NCBI GenBank assembly: GCA_944320765.1
Contig: CALUIS010000005.1
Location: forward strand, 1 to 64,000
Length of the DNA: 64,000 nucleotides
Source of the DNA: an uncultured Paraprevotella sp.
GTDB taxonomy: Bacteria > Bacteroidota > Bacteroidia > Bacteroidales > Bacteroidaceae
Direction: 5' to 3'
This document shows positions 47,062-55,973 of the stretch, one piece after another. Numbering within the stretch: the stretch's first letter is position 1; every line of letters starts with the position of its first letter. The notes beneath the pieces are model-generated. The model was not told the DNA's origin, made no database searches, and worked only from the letters and a program-made list of their open reading frames with translations. The translations under genes were made by a program, and so were the position numbers.

Positions 47062-47820
47062 ATGGGAATGAAACCTATCATTATCGCAGGGCCGTGCGTC
47101 ATCGAGTCCGCAAGTTTGCTGGACGAGGTGGCCGCCGAACTGGCCCGTTTGCGCGAGAAATTCGACATAGAAATCTATTTCAAGGCGTCCTTCGACAAGG
47201 CGAACCGGACCTCGATACGTTCCTTCCGCGGTCCGGGGCTGGAGAAGGGGCTGCAGATGCTGGCCGACGTGCGGGAGAAGCACGGGCTGAAACTCTTGAC
47301 CGATATCCATGAAAGCTGCCAGGCCGCCCCGGCGGGCGAGGTGGCGGACGTGCTGCAGATTCCGGCCTTCCTCTGCCGGCAGACCGACCTGCTGGTGGCG
47401 GCCGCACGGACGGGCAGGGTGGTGAACATCAAGAAGGCGCAGTTCCTCTCCGGGCTTGACATGCAGTTCCCCGTGGAGAAGGCCCGCGAGGCCGGGGCCT
47501 CGGAGGTGTGGCTCACCGAGCGCGGGAACATGTACGGCTACAACAACCTGGTGGTGGACTTCCGCAACATTCCGGACATGAAGCGGTTCGTGCCACGGGT
47601 GATTATGGACTGCACGCATTCCGTGCAGCGTCCAGGGGCCGCCGGCGGGAAGACGGGGGGCAATCGGGAGTTTGTGCCGGCGATGGCCTTGGCCGCCAAG
47701 GCTTTCGGGGCGGACGGCTATTTCTTCGAGACACATCCCGACCCGGAGAGAGCCTTGAGCGACGGTCCGAACATGCTCTACCTGAAGGATATGGAGAACG
47801 TAATCGCATCGCTGTTATGA
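47062..47820 (+). CDS. kdsA: 3-deoxy-D-manno-octulosonate 8-phosphate synthase
   Basis: A 252-residue KdsA that condenses phosphoenolpyruvate with arabinose-5-phosphate to Kdo-8-phosphate for the LPS inner core. Motifs: IIAGPCVIES, YFKASFDKANRTS, SFRGPGLEKGL, TDIHE, QIPAFLCRQTDLL, and the substrate-binding TERGNMYGYNN. The residue before MYGYNN is Asn of the metal-independent enzyme type, which has Asn where metal enzymes have Cys near the N-terminus; here the N-terminal IIAGPCVIES keeps Cys, so the metal class is left open. Overlaps kdsD by four bases. Confidence 0.95.
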   Translation: MGMKPIIIAGPCVIESASLLDEVAAELARLREKFDIEIYFKASFDKANRTSIRSFRGPGLEKGLQMLADVREKHGLKLLTDIHESCQAAPAGEVADVLQIPAFLCRQTDLLVAAARTGRVVNIKKAQFLSGLDMQFPVEKAREAGASEVWLTERGNMYGYNNLVVDFRNIPDMKRFVPRVIMDCTHSVQRPGAAGGKTGGNREFVPAMALAAKAFGADGYFFETHPDPERALSDGPNMLYLKDMENVIASLL

Positions 47821-48767
47821 GTAAGGTGAAAGAGATTGCAGCCAAGTGCTTCCGCGACGAAGCGCAGGCCATATTGGATTTGATACCGCAGCTGGACGAC
47901 CATTTCGATGAGGCGGTGGACTTGATCCTGCACTGCAAGGGCAAGGTCATCATCACGGGCGTGGGCAAGAGCGGCCACATCGGGGCCAAGATGGCGGCCA
48001 CGCTGTCCAGCACGGGGACTCCGGCCTTTTTCATCAATCCCTTGGACGTGTTCCACGGCGACTTGGGCGTGATGACCGCCGCCGACGTGGTGGTGGCCAT
48101 CTCTAATTCGGGGCAGACGGACGAGCTGCTCCGCTTCGTGCCATATCTGCTGGAGCATCATATTCCCTTGATTGGGATTTCCGGGAATCCCGACTCGTTG
48201 CTGGCCAAGTATGCCACGTGCCATCTGAACGTGAAGGTCAGCCGGGAGGCTTGCCCGCTGAACCTGGCACCGACTTCGTCCACTACGGCGACTTTGGCGA
48301 TGGGGGACGCGTTGGCCTGCGCCCTCATCGAGATGCGCCATTTCCAGGCCAAGGACTTCGCGCGGTTCCATCCCGGAGGCACGTTGGGCAAGCGCCTGCT
48401 GACCACGGCCCGCGACGTGATGCGCACGAGCGACCTGCCCGTCATCCCGCCCGGGATGAAGTTGGGCGAGGCGATTATCCACGTGAGCAAGGGGAAGCTG
48501 GGGCTGTGCGTGGCCGAGGTGGACGGCAAGGTCGTGGGGCTGATCACGGACGGCGACGTGCGGCGGGCCATGGAAAGCCTGCAGGACAAGTTCTTCAACG
48601 TGCCGGTGGAGCAGGTGATGACACGCACTCCGAAGTGCGTCTCGCCGGACACCAAGATTACACAAATACAAGATATCATGCACCGCAACATGATCCACAC
48701 GGTGTTGGTCGTGGACGGTGAGCGGCACCTGCTGGGCGTGGTGGACCACTTCAGTTGTATGTTTTGA
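47817..48767 (+). CDS. kdsD: Arabinose-5-phosphate isomerase (KdsD/KpsF)
   Basis: A 316-residue sugar isomerase that makes arabinose-5-phosphate from ribulose-5-phosphate, the substrate of KdsA. An N-terminal SIS domain (ITGVGKSGHIGAKMAATLSSTG, AISNSGQTDELL, PTSSTTATLAMGDALA) is followed by two CBS domains (about residues 205-260 and 270-316, DVMRTSDLPVIPP and VMTRTPKCVSPD). The true start is the ATG at 47817, overlapping the kdsA stop; the ORF open to 47508 is only kdsA read in another frame. The KdsA-KdsD pair makes Kdo-8-P. Confidence 0.95.
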   Translation: MSKVKEIAAKCFRDEAQAILDLIPQLDDHFDEAVDLILHCKGKVIITGVGKSGHIGAKMAATLSSTGTPAFFINPLDVFHGDLGVMTAADVVVAISNSGQTDELLRFVPYLLEHHIPLIGISGNPDSLLAKYATCHLNVKVSREACPLNLAPTSSTTATLAMGDALACALIEMRHFQAKDFARFHPGGTLGKRLLTTARDVMRTSDLPVIPPGMKLGEAIIHVSKGKLGLCVAEVDGKVVGLITDGDVRRAMESLQDKFFNVPVEQVMTRTPKCVSPDTKITQIQDIMHRNMIHTVLVVDGERHLLGVVDHFSCMF

Positions 48768-48791
48768 CCCCCTTTCTGCGTCGGAGGAGAT

Positions 48792-48838
48792 GTGAAACCC
48801 CTCAGTCGCTCCGCGACAGCTCCCCTGCAAGGCGGAGC
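48792..48838. repeat. Solo half of the intergenic repeat family, copy 3
   Basis: One 47-base unit, GTGAAACCCCTCAG, hairpin TCGCTCCGCGA, CAGCTCCCC then GCGGAGC, in the orientation of the right-hand units at 14847 and 36330. The mirror unit is absent. It sits between kdsD and the phospholipase gene and creates a false N-terminal extension of the latter. Confidence 0.75.
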
Positions 48839-48865
48839 GGTGGGTGTATTCTCTTATTTCGAGGA

Positions 48866-50140
48866 ATGAAAAAGTCTTATGTGATAATATTGTTATGTCT
48901 GATGCCGGCGTTCTGTCCCGTGCAGGAGGCGCGGGCCGGGGAGGCCGATTCCCTGACGGTGGCAGAGCTGAGGGAGAACGGCGTGCTGTTCACGGACAGC
49001 AACAGCGTGACGTTGCTGCCGAGCGGGACGGAGAAGTTCGATGACCTGTTCAAGGCCATCAGCCAGGCCCGCCAGTACGTCTATCTGGAATATTTCAATT
49101 TCCGCAGCGACTCCGTCGGACGGGCGTTGTTCACCTTGCTGGACCGCAAGGCACGCGAGGGCGTCAAGGTGCGGGTCATCTACGATGATTTCGGGAACTT
49201 CAGCAACGACCGCCCCTTGCGCAAGCGCCATCTGCGTCAGCTGAAGAGCCGGCATATCGACGTGGAGGTGTTCGACCCCATCGTGTTCCCCTGGCTGAAC
49301 CATGCCTTTCATCGCGACCACCGAAAGATTGTGGTGATAGACGGCAGGATGGCCTATACGGGCGGGATGAATGTGGCGGACTATTACATTCACGGCAAGC
49401 CGGAACTCGGGCCGTGGCGTGACATGCACCTCAGGGTCGAGGGGGAGGCCGTGCCGCTGTACCGTGACATCTTCTGCCGCATGTGGGAACGGTGTACGGG
49501 AGAGCGGATAGACAGTGTGGAGTACCAACCGGACAGCCTGACGCTCCATGCCCCTTTCGTGGGACTGAAGAAGAGCGGTTGCGGCGGGCGGGTCTTGTTG
49601 GGAGTGGCCAACCGTGAACCCAAAAGGAGTCCGAAGGTCATCCGGCATTCCTATATCGATGCGATAGACAATGCCCGGAAGTGCATACAGATTGTGAATC
49701 CTTACTTCACGTTGGTGCCCAGTGTGAAGAGAGCCTTGTACCGCGCGTTGAGGCGGGGGGTGAGGCTGGAGGTCATGCTGTCCACGAAGTGCGACGTGAA
49801 GGTGTCGCCGGACGTGGCGGCCAGCCATGCCCGGCGGCTCATGAAACGGGGGGCGGACATTTATTACTATGAGAAGGGATTCCATCATTCCAAGGTGATG
49901 ATGGTGGACAGCTCGTTCTGCACGGTGGGGTCCGCCAACCTGAACAGCAGGAGCCTGAAGTATGACTATGAGGTGAACACTTTTATCATGGATTCCTGCA
50001 CGACCCGTCAGCTACAGTCTGTGTTTGAGGCGGACAAGGACAGTTCCACCTTGCTGACTTCCGAGAACTGGAAAAAGCGGCGTTCTTTCGGACGCCGCTT
50101 CATGGGATGGTTCTATCGTCTTCTGGTGCCTCTCATCTGA
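48866..50140 (+). CDS. Exported phospholipase D / cardiolipin-synthase-like protein
   Basis: A 424-residue protein with two phospholipase-D HKD motifs: His152 in FHRDHRKIVVIDGRMAYTGG and His341 in HHSKVMMVDSSFCTVGS. This is the cardiolipin-synthase type domain (family ClsA/ClsC). In place of the two membrane helices typical of ClsA it has a single cleavable-looking signal peptide (MKKSYVIILLCLMPAFCPVQEARAG), so it is probably exported or membrane-anchored at one helix. The 38 residues before the ATG at 48866 come from the repeat. Cardiolipin synthesis is the best guess; other phosphatidyl transfer is possible. Confidence 0.8.
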   Translation: MKKSYVIILLCLMPAFCPVQEARAGEADSLTVAELRENGVLFTDSNSVTLLPSGTEKFDDLFKAISQARQYVYLEYFNFRSDSVGRALFTLLDRKAREGVKVRVIYDDFGNFSNDRPLRKRHLRQLKSRHIDVEVFDPIVFPWLNHAFHRDHRKIVVIDGRMAYTGGMNVADYYIHGKPELGPWRDMHLRVEGEAVPLYRDIFCRMWERCTGERIDSVEYQPDSLTLHAPFVGLKKSGCGGRVLLGVANREPKRSPKVIRHSYIDAIDNARKCIQIVNPYFTLVPSVKRALYRALRRGVRLEVMLSTKCDVKVSPDVAASHARRLMKRGADIYYYEKGFHHSKVMMVDSSFCTVGSANLNSRSLKYDYEVNTFIMDSCTTRQLQSVFEADKDSSTLLTSENWKKRRSFGRRFMGWFYRLLVPLI

Positions 50141-50160
50141 GAGGCCGTGCCGGCCCCTCT
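50140..50160. terminator. Short convergent hairpin
   Basis: AGAGGCCG, loop TGC, CGGCCCCTCT, with a two-base bulge, between the convergent phospholipase and TPR genes and overlapping both stop codons. Confidence 0.35.
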
Positions 50161-52364
50161 TATGCCGGTCTTTGCAGGATGTCCCGCATCAGGCTGATGT
50201 CCAGCCCGTCGATGCCTTGTGCCAGCAGTTCCTCGCGGTCCTCGTCGAACGGGGCGAGCGGCGGTCGGGCCTCGTCTTTCTTCTTGCTGCAGTAAGCCTG
50301 GACGTAATGTTGGTAGAGTCCGATGGCTTCCGCCGTGTTCCCCCTGCACCAGGCCGTATGCCCTGCATTGAGCCAGTCCTCCCACGTCACCTTGTCCTGT
50401 TGCAGGATTTTCTTATAGTATCTGTCGGCCTGTTCCAACCGTTTCATCTTGAAGTTGCACCAGGCGATGGCCCGCCATGAGGGAATCACCCTTTCCCCCT
50501 TGTATTCCAGTTCATAGAACCGTTGGGCCGCCTCTTCATACCGTTTGAGCTGCATTAGGCACAAACCGGTTTCCGAAATCAGGCGGGCGTCTCCCGGGTT
50601 CATGGCTTCCAGGCTTTTCAGGCAACCCAGTTCCTGCTCGTAGCGCCCCATGGCGGAGTAGCAGATATACATTTGCTTCAGGATCCATTCGTTGTCGGGG
50701 TTGAGCAGGTCCGCCTGTTGGTAATAGTATATAGCCTTGTCGGGCAGGTCCAGCTGCTGGTGGCAGAAGGCCATTTTCTCCAGCATCTCCGCGTCGGCCG
50801 GCTCTTTTTTCAGCACTTCCTCGATGTAGCCGATGGCATCCTGGTAGCATTCCCGCCTGATGAGGAAGGAAGCCATTTCCCGCAGGTAGCCCGGACTTTT
50901 CGTCATTTGTTCCAGGATGGGATAGCGGGTGAAAAGCAGGTCGTGCCTGAACGGGTCGTCGAATTGTGCCTTGCGCGGATGGAGCTTATAGAAACGGTAA
51001 AGGTCTTGCAGGTAGTTCCGGTAGACCGAAGTGATGTCTGTGCTTCCTTTTGCGGCCTCTTTGAGATGTTCCTCGTTTCCGCCCATTTGCGCCCCTATTT
51101 GTGCCACCATCATTTCGCGCTGTGAGGCGGGAATCTGGCTGAGCATGAGGCAAAGGGAATATTTGTCGGAGTCGCAGAAGTTGCCGGCGTCCATCAGTAT
51201 TCCGATGGGGTGGCCGGCCAGCCCTTCGGGGAGGACGGCCCTGATTTCCGGGCGGGCGGGGTTGAACGGAGCAAACCAATGGGGCAGGCTTTGGAAGAAA
51301 GAGAAGCCTTTGAGGCCGGAGAACGTTCCGAGGTTGATGTCGATGCCTTCCTGTCCCATGGCGATGATTTTCTTCATGTTGTCGGCCAGATGCCTGTTGC
51401 CTTGCATTTGTTCCCATTCGGCGTTCGGCTCTCCCCGCAAGGCTTTGGCCAGATCTTCCTCCATCTGTTCCAGCCCAATCTTGTTGCGTTGGTAGTTCCG
51501 GTTCTTCAGCAAGTCGGGGAATATCTCGTTTTGCAGTTTCTTTTCCGCCTTGGCCGCTTCCAGGCTCAGCAGGAGCTGGCGTTGCAGCAGGGCCAGTTCT
51601 TCTTTCAGCCTTTCGTCTTGGCTGAGGAGGGACAGTCCGTCCTTCAGGTCCGGATATTGGGCGAAGCGGGTTGTGAACCGCATGTAGGCCCATACGGCGG
51701 CGGTCAAGGCCCGTGCGCGCACCTCATTTGTCTCCGACTTGCAGAAATGGAGTAATATGCGGTATTTCTGCGGGTCGAAATATTGCAGTACGGCGAGTGT
51801 CACGGCACTGATGAGGAGTGCCTGCCCGGCCGGTTCCTGCCGTTCGATGAATGATTCCAACTCTTCCGCGTCGGAAGGGTGGAAGAGCGGAGCGGTCCAG
51901 ACGTGTTCAAACAGCTTGTCATACGTGGCATAGAGCAGGCTTTCTTCTTCGTCCGTCAGGGAATGGCTACGGGTTTCCGCTCTTTTCTCGCGTAGCAGGT
52001 CGGCCCTGGCGGCCAGCATCTCGTAGGGTTCGGCTTCCGTGCCGTGATGGCGGGCTGCAATGTCCGCATATAAGTCTTTTATGTGGCGGAGACGGTAGAG
52101 CCTGGCCCCCCTGTCGAGCAATGCGAAGGCGCGGTTGGTCAGGCTGCGGTGGACCAGGGCGCGTTGCGGGTCGACGCCCCCTTGGGCCATGAAGGTGAGC
52201 ATCATGCCGTAGTCCTGCCGCAAGGATTCGGCTTCACGGTTCATTTCGGGACTTTCACAGTCGGACAGTATGCCTTGTATGCACGACAAAGCTTCTTGCA
52301 GATGGTCTTGAAGGAGGGCTTGTTCGGCATCGTGGTAAAGGAGTTCAAAACTTTTGGAGTCCAT
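50160..52364 (-). CDS. TPR protein of unknown function
   Basis: A 734-residue cytoplasmic-looking protein (no signal peptide or membrane helix). The N-terminal 450 residues are helical without a recognisable family; from about residue 500 there are consecutive TPR-like repeats (YQDAIGYIEEVLKKEPADAEMLEKMA, PDKAIYYYQQADLLNPDNEWILKQM, KRYEEAAQRFYELEYKGERVI, LEQADRYYKKILQQDKVTWEDWL). It follows the solute-binding lipoprotein with only 3 bases between, so it is in the same operon. A scaffold role is likely; the partner is unknown. Confidence 0.7.
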   Translation of the reverse strand: MDSKSFELLYHDAEQALLQDHLQEALSCIQGILSDCESPEMNREAESLRQDYGMMLTFMAQGGVDPQRALVHRSLTNRAFALLDRGARLYRLRHIKDLYADIAARHHGTEAEPYEMLAARADLLREKRAETRSHSLTDEEESLLYATYDKLFEHVWTAPLFHPSDAEELESFIERQEPAGQALLISAVTLAVLQYFDPQKYRILLHFCKSETNEVRARALTAAVWAYMRFTTRFAQYPDLKDGLSLLSQDERLKEELALLQRQLLLSLEAAKAEKKLQNEIFPDLLKNRNYQRNKIGLEQMEEDLAKALRGEPNAEWEQMQGNRHLADNMKKIIAMGQEGIDINLGTFSGLKGFSFFQSLPHWFAPFNPARPEIRAVLPEGLAGHPIGILMDAGNFCDSDKYSLCLMLSQIPASQREMMVAQIGAQMGGNEEHLKEAAKGSTDITSVYRNYLQDLYRFYKLHPRKAQFDDPFRHDLLFTRYPILEQMTKSPGYLREMASFLIRRECYQDAIGYIEEVLKKEPADAEMLEKMAFCHQQLDLPDKAIYYYQQADLLNPDNEWILKQMYICYSAMGRYEQELGCLKSLEAMNPGDARLISETGLCLMQLKRYEEAAQRFYELEYKGERVIPSWRAIAWCNFKMKRLEQADRYYKKILQQDKVTWEDWLNAGHTAWCRGNTAEAIGLYQHYVQAYCSKKKDEARPPLAPFDEDREELLAQGIDGLDISLMRDILQRPA

Positions 52365-52367
52365 GTC

Positions 52368-53330
52368 CTATTGAATGAATTTGTGGGTGACGAGTGTGTC
52401 TCCCGTGTATTGTGGGGAAATAAGGTTGCGGTAAGACAGGAAGCGGAGTGCGGTGGATATGTTTTCCGGTCTCACCTCCTCCGCTTGCTTGAAGCTCGGA
52501 AGCTTGAGGGAGTCGATGGTGGCGGTATTCACGGGATACCGGAGGAGAATCCGGCGGATGCTGTCGCCGTTTTCCTTGCGGTTGATTTGTTCCACGGCCT
52601 GGTTATAGCTTTGAATCAGCAGGCGTACTTGTTCCTGTTTCCGCTTGTCGGTCGCCGTTCCGGCCGAAAGCATGAAGGCCATGAGCTGCAGGCGTTGCTT
52701 CCGGCTGTCGTAAATGACAGGGTTGCCTTCCGCTTTGGCTTGTGTGGCATACGGTTCCGGCAGGAAGGCCGCGTCGATGGTGGCGTTCCGCAGCATGTCG
52801 CACCGCAAGGCGATGTCGTTGATTTGAGGGTGGTATACGGTGGACGGGTCCAGTCCGGCTTGGGCGATGACGGTGTCCAGCAGCAGGTCTGTGACGGAGT
52901 GGCGTGCCATGGCCACCATCCGTTCCTTCAGATGCCGTGTTTGCCGGATGCGCTTGCTTTTGGCTGTGACCAGTTCGTGGTGTCCGTCAGCCTGCATGAA
53001 GACGTACAGTCCGGTGCCTTTGCTTTGCAGGAGGGCGGCACGGATCAGGTCGGTGTAGCAGACATCGGTGTGGCGGCGGGCGAAGGAGGTGTCACAGTCC
53101 ATCTGGGCCTTGAACGTCTGCAGGCGTACGTCCAGCCCGGCGGCCTTGAACAGCCCGCATTTTTCGGCATAGTAGAACGGCAGGCAGTCCAAGGTGGGCA
53201 TCAGGGCCACTTTGAGTGCCAGCGAGTCGGCTTTCCGTTGGCTTTCGAGGTTTGCGGACGTTTGGGCCTGGCGTGAGCCGCAGCCGCAGATGACACCGCA
53301 TAAAAGCAGCAAGAGCGTGATTTTTTTCAT
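52368..53330 (-). CDS. ABC-type solute-binding lipoprotein (NMT1/THI5-like)
   Basis: A 320-residue lipoprotein: signal ending CGVICGCGS, then a periplasmic-binding fold of the NMT1/SsuA/ThiY group (KVALMPTLDCLPFYYAEKCGLF, DVCYTDLIRAALL, AAFLPEPYATQAK). These proteins bind thiamine precursors, sulfonates or nitrate. No permease or ATPase gene is adjacent; instead a TPR gene follows. Starts at the ATG 53330, the ORF upstream to 53366 lacks a signal. The ligand is not readable. Confidence 0.75.
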   Translation of the reverse strand: MKKITLLLLLCGVICGCGSRQAQTSANLESQRKADSLALKVALMPTLDCLPFYYAEKCGLFKAAGLDVRLQTFKAQMDCDTSFARRHTDVCYTDLIRAALLQSKGTGLYVFMQADGHHELVTAKSKRIRQTRHLKERMVAMARHSVTDLLLDTVIAQAGLDPSTVYHPQINDIALRCDMLRNATIDAAFLPEPYATQAKAEGNPVIYDSRKQRLQLMAFMLSAGTATDKRKQEQVRLLIQSYNQAVEQINRKENGDSIRRILLRYPVNTATIDSLKLPSFKQAEEVRPENISTALRFLSYRNLISPQYTGDTLVTHKFIQ

Positions 53331-53346
53331 TGGGGTAGAGAATGAA

Positions 53347-53404
53347 GAAGGGCAACCCGCATACACAAGTCGCCCTTCGTATTTCAGAAAGTCCGTCAGG
53401 ACGG
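53347..53404 (-). terminator. Terminator region after pgk
   Basis: In the minus direction from pgk: TCCGTC-CT-GACGGA (53390-53403), then GAAGGGC/GCCCTTC (53347-53378) with a T-rich tail TTCTTCATTCT. It separates pgk from the solute-binding gene. Confidence 0.5.
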
Positions 53405-53405
53405 A

Positions 53406-54656
53406 TTAACCTTTGATGGCTGCGATACCCGGCAGGATCTTGCCTTCGATGGCTTCCAGCAACGCACCGCCGCCGGTGGAGATGTAGGAAACCTGGTCGG
53501 CCATGCCGAACTTGTTGATGCAGGCCACAGAGTCGCCGCCGCCGATGAGAGAGAACGCGCCGTTCTTCGTGGCTTCAGCGATAGCTTCGGCGATGGCGCG
53601 GGAACCGGCCGTGAAGTTGTCGAATTCGAATACTCCGGCAGGACCGTTCCACAAGATGGTCTTGGCACCCTTGATGGCCTCGGCGAAAGCCTTCTGGGTC
53701 TCGGGACCTGCATCCAAGCCTTCCCAGCCGTCGGGAATGTCATTGGCCGGAACGACTTGCGTGTGGGCGTCGTTGGAGAACGCGTCGGCAGCCACGCAGT
53801 CAGAACCCAACACCAGGTTTACGCCTTTGGCTTTGGCCTTGGCGATGATGTCGAGTGCCAGGTCCAGCTTGTCGTCCTCGCAGATGGAGTTGCCAATCTT
53901 TCCGCCCTGGGCCTTGGCGAAAGTATAGGTCATACCGCCGCAGAGAATCAGGTTGTCCACCTTGTCCATCAGGTTCTCGATGATGCCGATTTTGGTGGAG
54001 ACCTTGGAACCGCCCATGATGGCTGTGAACGGACGCTTGATGTTGCTCAACACATTGTCCACGGCCTGCACTTCCTTCTCCATCAGGTAGCCCAGCATCT
54101 TGTTGTCGGCATCGAAGTAGTCGGCAATTACAGCAGTGGAGGCGTGCTTGCGGTGAGCGGTGCCGAAGGCATCGTTCACGTAGCAGTCGGCATAAGAAGC
54201 CAAAGTCTTGGCGAATTCCTTCTGCTTCTCCTTCATCTCTTTCTTGGCGGCCTCATAACCGGGGTCTTCCTTGTCGATGCCCACAGGCTTGCCTTCCTCT
54301 TCGGGATAGAAACGGAGGTTTTCCAGCAGCAACACCTCGCCCGGCTTCAGGGCAGCGGCGGCGTCGGCGGCCTTGGCGCAATCGGGGGCGAACTTCACGG
54401 CTACACCCAGCTTCTCGGATACGGCATCCACGATCTGGCTCAAGGAGAACTTGGGGTTCACCTTGCCCTTGGGCTTGCCCATGTGGCTCATGATGATGAG
54501 CGCGCCGCCGTCGGCGAGAATCTTCTTCAGCGTGGGCAGGGCGCCGCGGATACGCGTGTCGTCCGTGATTTTACCATTCTCATCCAAGGGGACATTGAAG
54601 TCCACACGCACGATTGCCTTTTTGCCGGCAAACTTGTAATTGTCAATAGTCATCAT
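53406..54656 (-). CDS. pgk: Phosphoglycerate kinase
   Basis: A 416-residue glycolytic enzyme converting 1,3-bisphosphoglycerate and ADP to 3-phosphoglycerate and ATP. Motifs: [50 protein letters not shown] and the nucleotide-binding [15 protein letters not shown]. Length is normal. ATGs at 54656 and 54653 are both possible. It has its own promoter and terminator. Confidence 0.97.
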   Translation of the reverse strand: MMTIDNYKFAGKKAIVRVDFNVPLDENGKITDDTRIRGALPTLKKILADGGALIIMSHMGKPKGKVNPKFSLSQIVDAVSEKLGVAVKFAPDCAKAADAAAALKPGEVLLLENLRFYPEEEGKPVGIDKEDPGYEAAKKEMKEKQKEFAKTLASYADCYVNDAFGTAHRKHASTAVIADYFDADNKMLGYLMEKEVQAVDNVLSNIKRPFTAIMGGSKVSTKIGIIENLMDKVDNLILCGGMTYTFAKAQGGKIGNSICEDDKLDLALDIIAKAKAKGVNLVLGSDCVAADAFSNDAHTQVVPANDIPDGWEGLDAGPETQKAFAEAIKGAKTILWNGPAGVFEFDNFTAGSRAIAEAIAEATKNGAFSLIGGGDSVACINKFGMADQVSYISTGGGALLEAIEGKILPGIAAIKG

Positions 54657-54720
54657 TTTTAGTTTTTATTTTAAAGGTCTTTTAGTTAGAAACGTTCCGA
54701 CACAATGCTTTTCAGCCTTG

Positions 54721-54751
54721 CAAAGTTATATTTTTTGGTTTACATCTCCAA
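54721..54751 (-). promoter_or_regulatory. Promoter of pgk
   Basis: Minus strand: TTG (54749-54751), 20-base spacer, TAACTTTG (54721-54728), 64 bases before the ATG. Confidence 0.65.
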
Positions 54752-54813
54752 GAAAGCCGCACTTTATTTTAAGGAAAAGGACGGAGCTTCCCGGCAGGAT
54801 GTCGCGGGCCTGT

Positions 54814-55482
54814 TCACGATTCCGGCGCGGGGGAAGGATTTCCGTGCCCGCGGAGGTAATGGCGGCAGAGCATCTTCAGTCCGCAGCTGTCACATTTCGG
54901 GGATCGGGCCGTGCAGGTGTAGCGGCCGTGCAGGATGAGCCAGTGGTGGGCCTTGGGGATGATGTCCGGCGGGAAGTGGGCCGTCAGTTGCTTTTCCACG
55001 CTGTAAGGCGTGGTGCAGCTGGCCGGAACGAGGCCGATGCGGTGGCTCACGCGGAACACGTGGGTGTCCACGGCCATGGCGGCCTTGTCGAAAACCACGG
55101 CTTGGATGACGTTGGCCGTCTTGCGGCCCACGCCCGGGAGCTTGATGAGTTCGTCCAGGCCGGACGGGACCTGGCCGTGGAAATCTTCCACCAGCATACG
55201 GGCCATGCCCACGAGGTGTTTGGCTTTGTTGTGGGGATAGCTCACGCTTTTGATATATTCGTAGATGACCTCTGGCGTGGCGGCGGCCATGGCTTCCGGA
55301 GTGGGGTAGTCATGGAAGAGCGGCGGGGTGACCATGTTGACCCTCTTGTCCGTACATTGGGCGGAAAGGATGACGGCCACTAACAGCTGGAAGGGGTCGT
55401 GATAGTGCAGTTCGGTTTCGGCCACAGGCATCGCCTGCCCGAAGTAGGCGGTGACGCGGTCATAAAGTTCTTGCCTTTTCAT
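54814..55482 (-). CDS. nth: Endonuclease III
   Basis: A 222-residue HhH-GPD DNA glycosylase/AP lyase for oxidised pyrimidines. LPGVGRKTANVIQ carries the catalytic Lys, VDTHVFRVSHRIGL the catalytic Asp, and the 4Fe-4S cluster Cys are in CTARSPKCDSCGLKMLC (C-x6-C-x2-C-x5-C). The ATG at 55482 gives a normal length; the extension to 55680 is guaD read in another frame. It is 10 bases after guaD in the tamB-guaD-nth operon. Confidence 0.96.
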   Translation of the reverse strand: MKRQELYDRVTAYFGQAMPVAETELHYHDPFQLLVAVILSAQCTDKRVNMVTPPLFHDYPTPEAMAAATPEVIYEYIKSVSYPHNKAKHLVGMARMLVEDFHGQVPSGLDELIKLPGVGRKTANVIQAVVFDKAAMAVDTHVFRVSHRIGLVPASCTTPYSVEKQLTAHFPPDIIPKAHHWLILHGRYTCTARSPKCDSCGLKMLCRHYLRGHGNPSPAPES

Positions 55483-55492
55483 TTCAAAATCC

Positions 55493-55960
55493 TTAGTATT
55501 CTGTCTTGTCTTCTGTATCCCGCCACAGCCTGAAGGCGGCGATGGCTTCTTCGGGCAGCAGTTCTTCCATGGCCTTCTTGCGGTTCTCGCGGGGAAGGGC
55601 CAGTTCGTCGTAGATGAAGGAGTCGTCGAACCCGATGGCGGCGGCATCCGCTTTGTTGTTGCCGTAATAAATCCTGTCAAGATGTGCCCAGTAGATGGCC
55701 CCGAGGCACATGGGGCAGGGTTCGCAGGAGGTGTAAATCTCGCACCCGCTCAGGTCGAAGGTGTCCAGTTTCAGGCAGGCTTCGCGGATGGCACTGACTT
55801 CGGCGTGAGCCGTGGGGTCGTTGTTGGCCGTCACGCGGTTTGTTCCGGTGGCGATGATCCGGCCGTCCTTCACAATGACGGCTCCGAACGGGCCGCCTCC
55901 GTTTTTCACGTTCTCGATGGAAAGCCTGATGGCTTCGCGCATGAATTCCTTGTTTCCCAT
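55493..55960 (-). CDS. guaD: Guanine deaminase (CDA-fold, GuaD type)
   Basis: A 155-residue zinc deaminase of the cytidine-deaminase fold. DPTAHAEVSAIREAC holds the zinc His and catalytic Glu, CEPCPMCLGAIYWA the zinc Cys pair. The segment AAAIGFDDSFIYDEL and the C-terminal tail (FRLWRDTEDKTEY) match from memory the guanine deaminase of Bacillus subtilis, whose swapped tail closes the active site. It converts guanine to xanthine. It is between tamB and nth. Confidence 0.85.
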   Translation of the reverse strand: MGNKEFMREAIRLSIENVKNGGGPFGAVIVKDGRIIATGTNRVTANNDPTAHAEVSAIREACLKLDTFDLSGCEIYTSCEPCPMCLGAIYWAHLDRIYYGNNKADAAAIGFDDSFIYDELALPRENRKKAMEELLPEEAIAAFRLWRDTEDKTEY

Positions 55961-55973
55961 ATCTCTTCTGTTG

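Noticed and set aside
47508..47816. Long N-terminal extension of kdsD
   Set aside because: It is kdsA read in another frame; the true start is the ATGA overlap at 47817.
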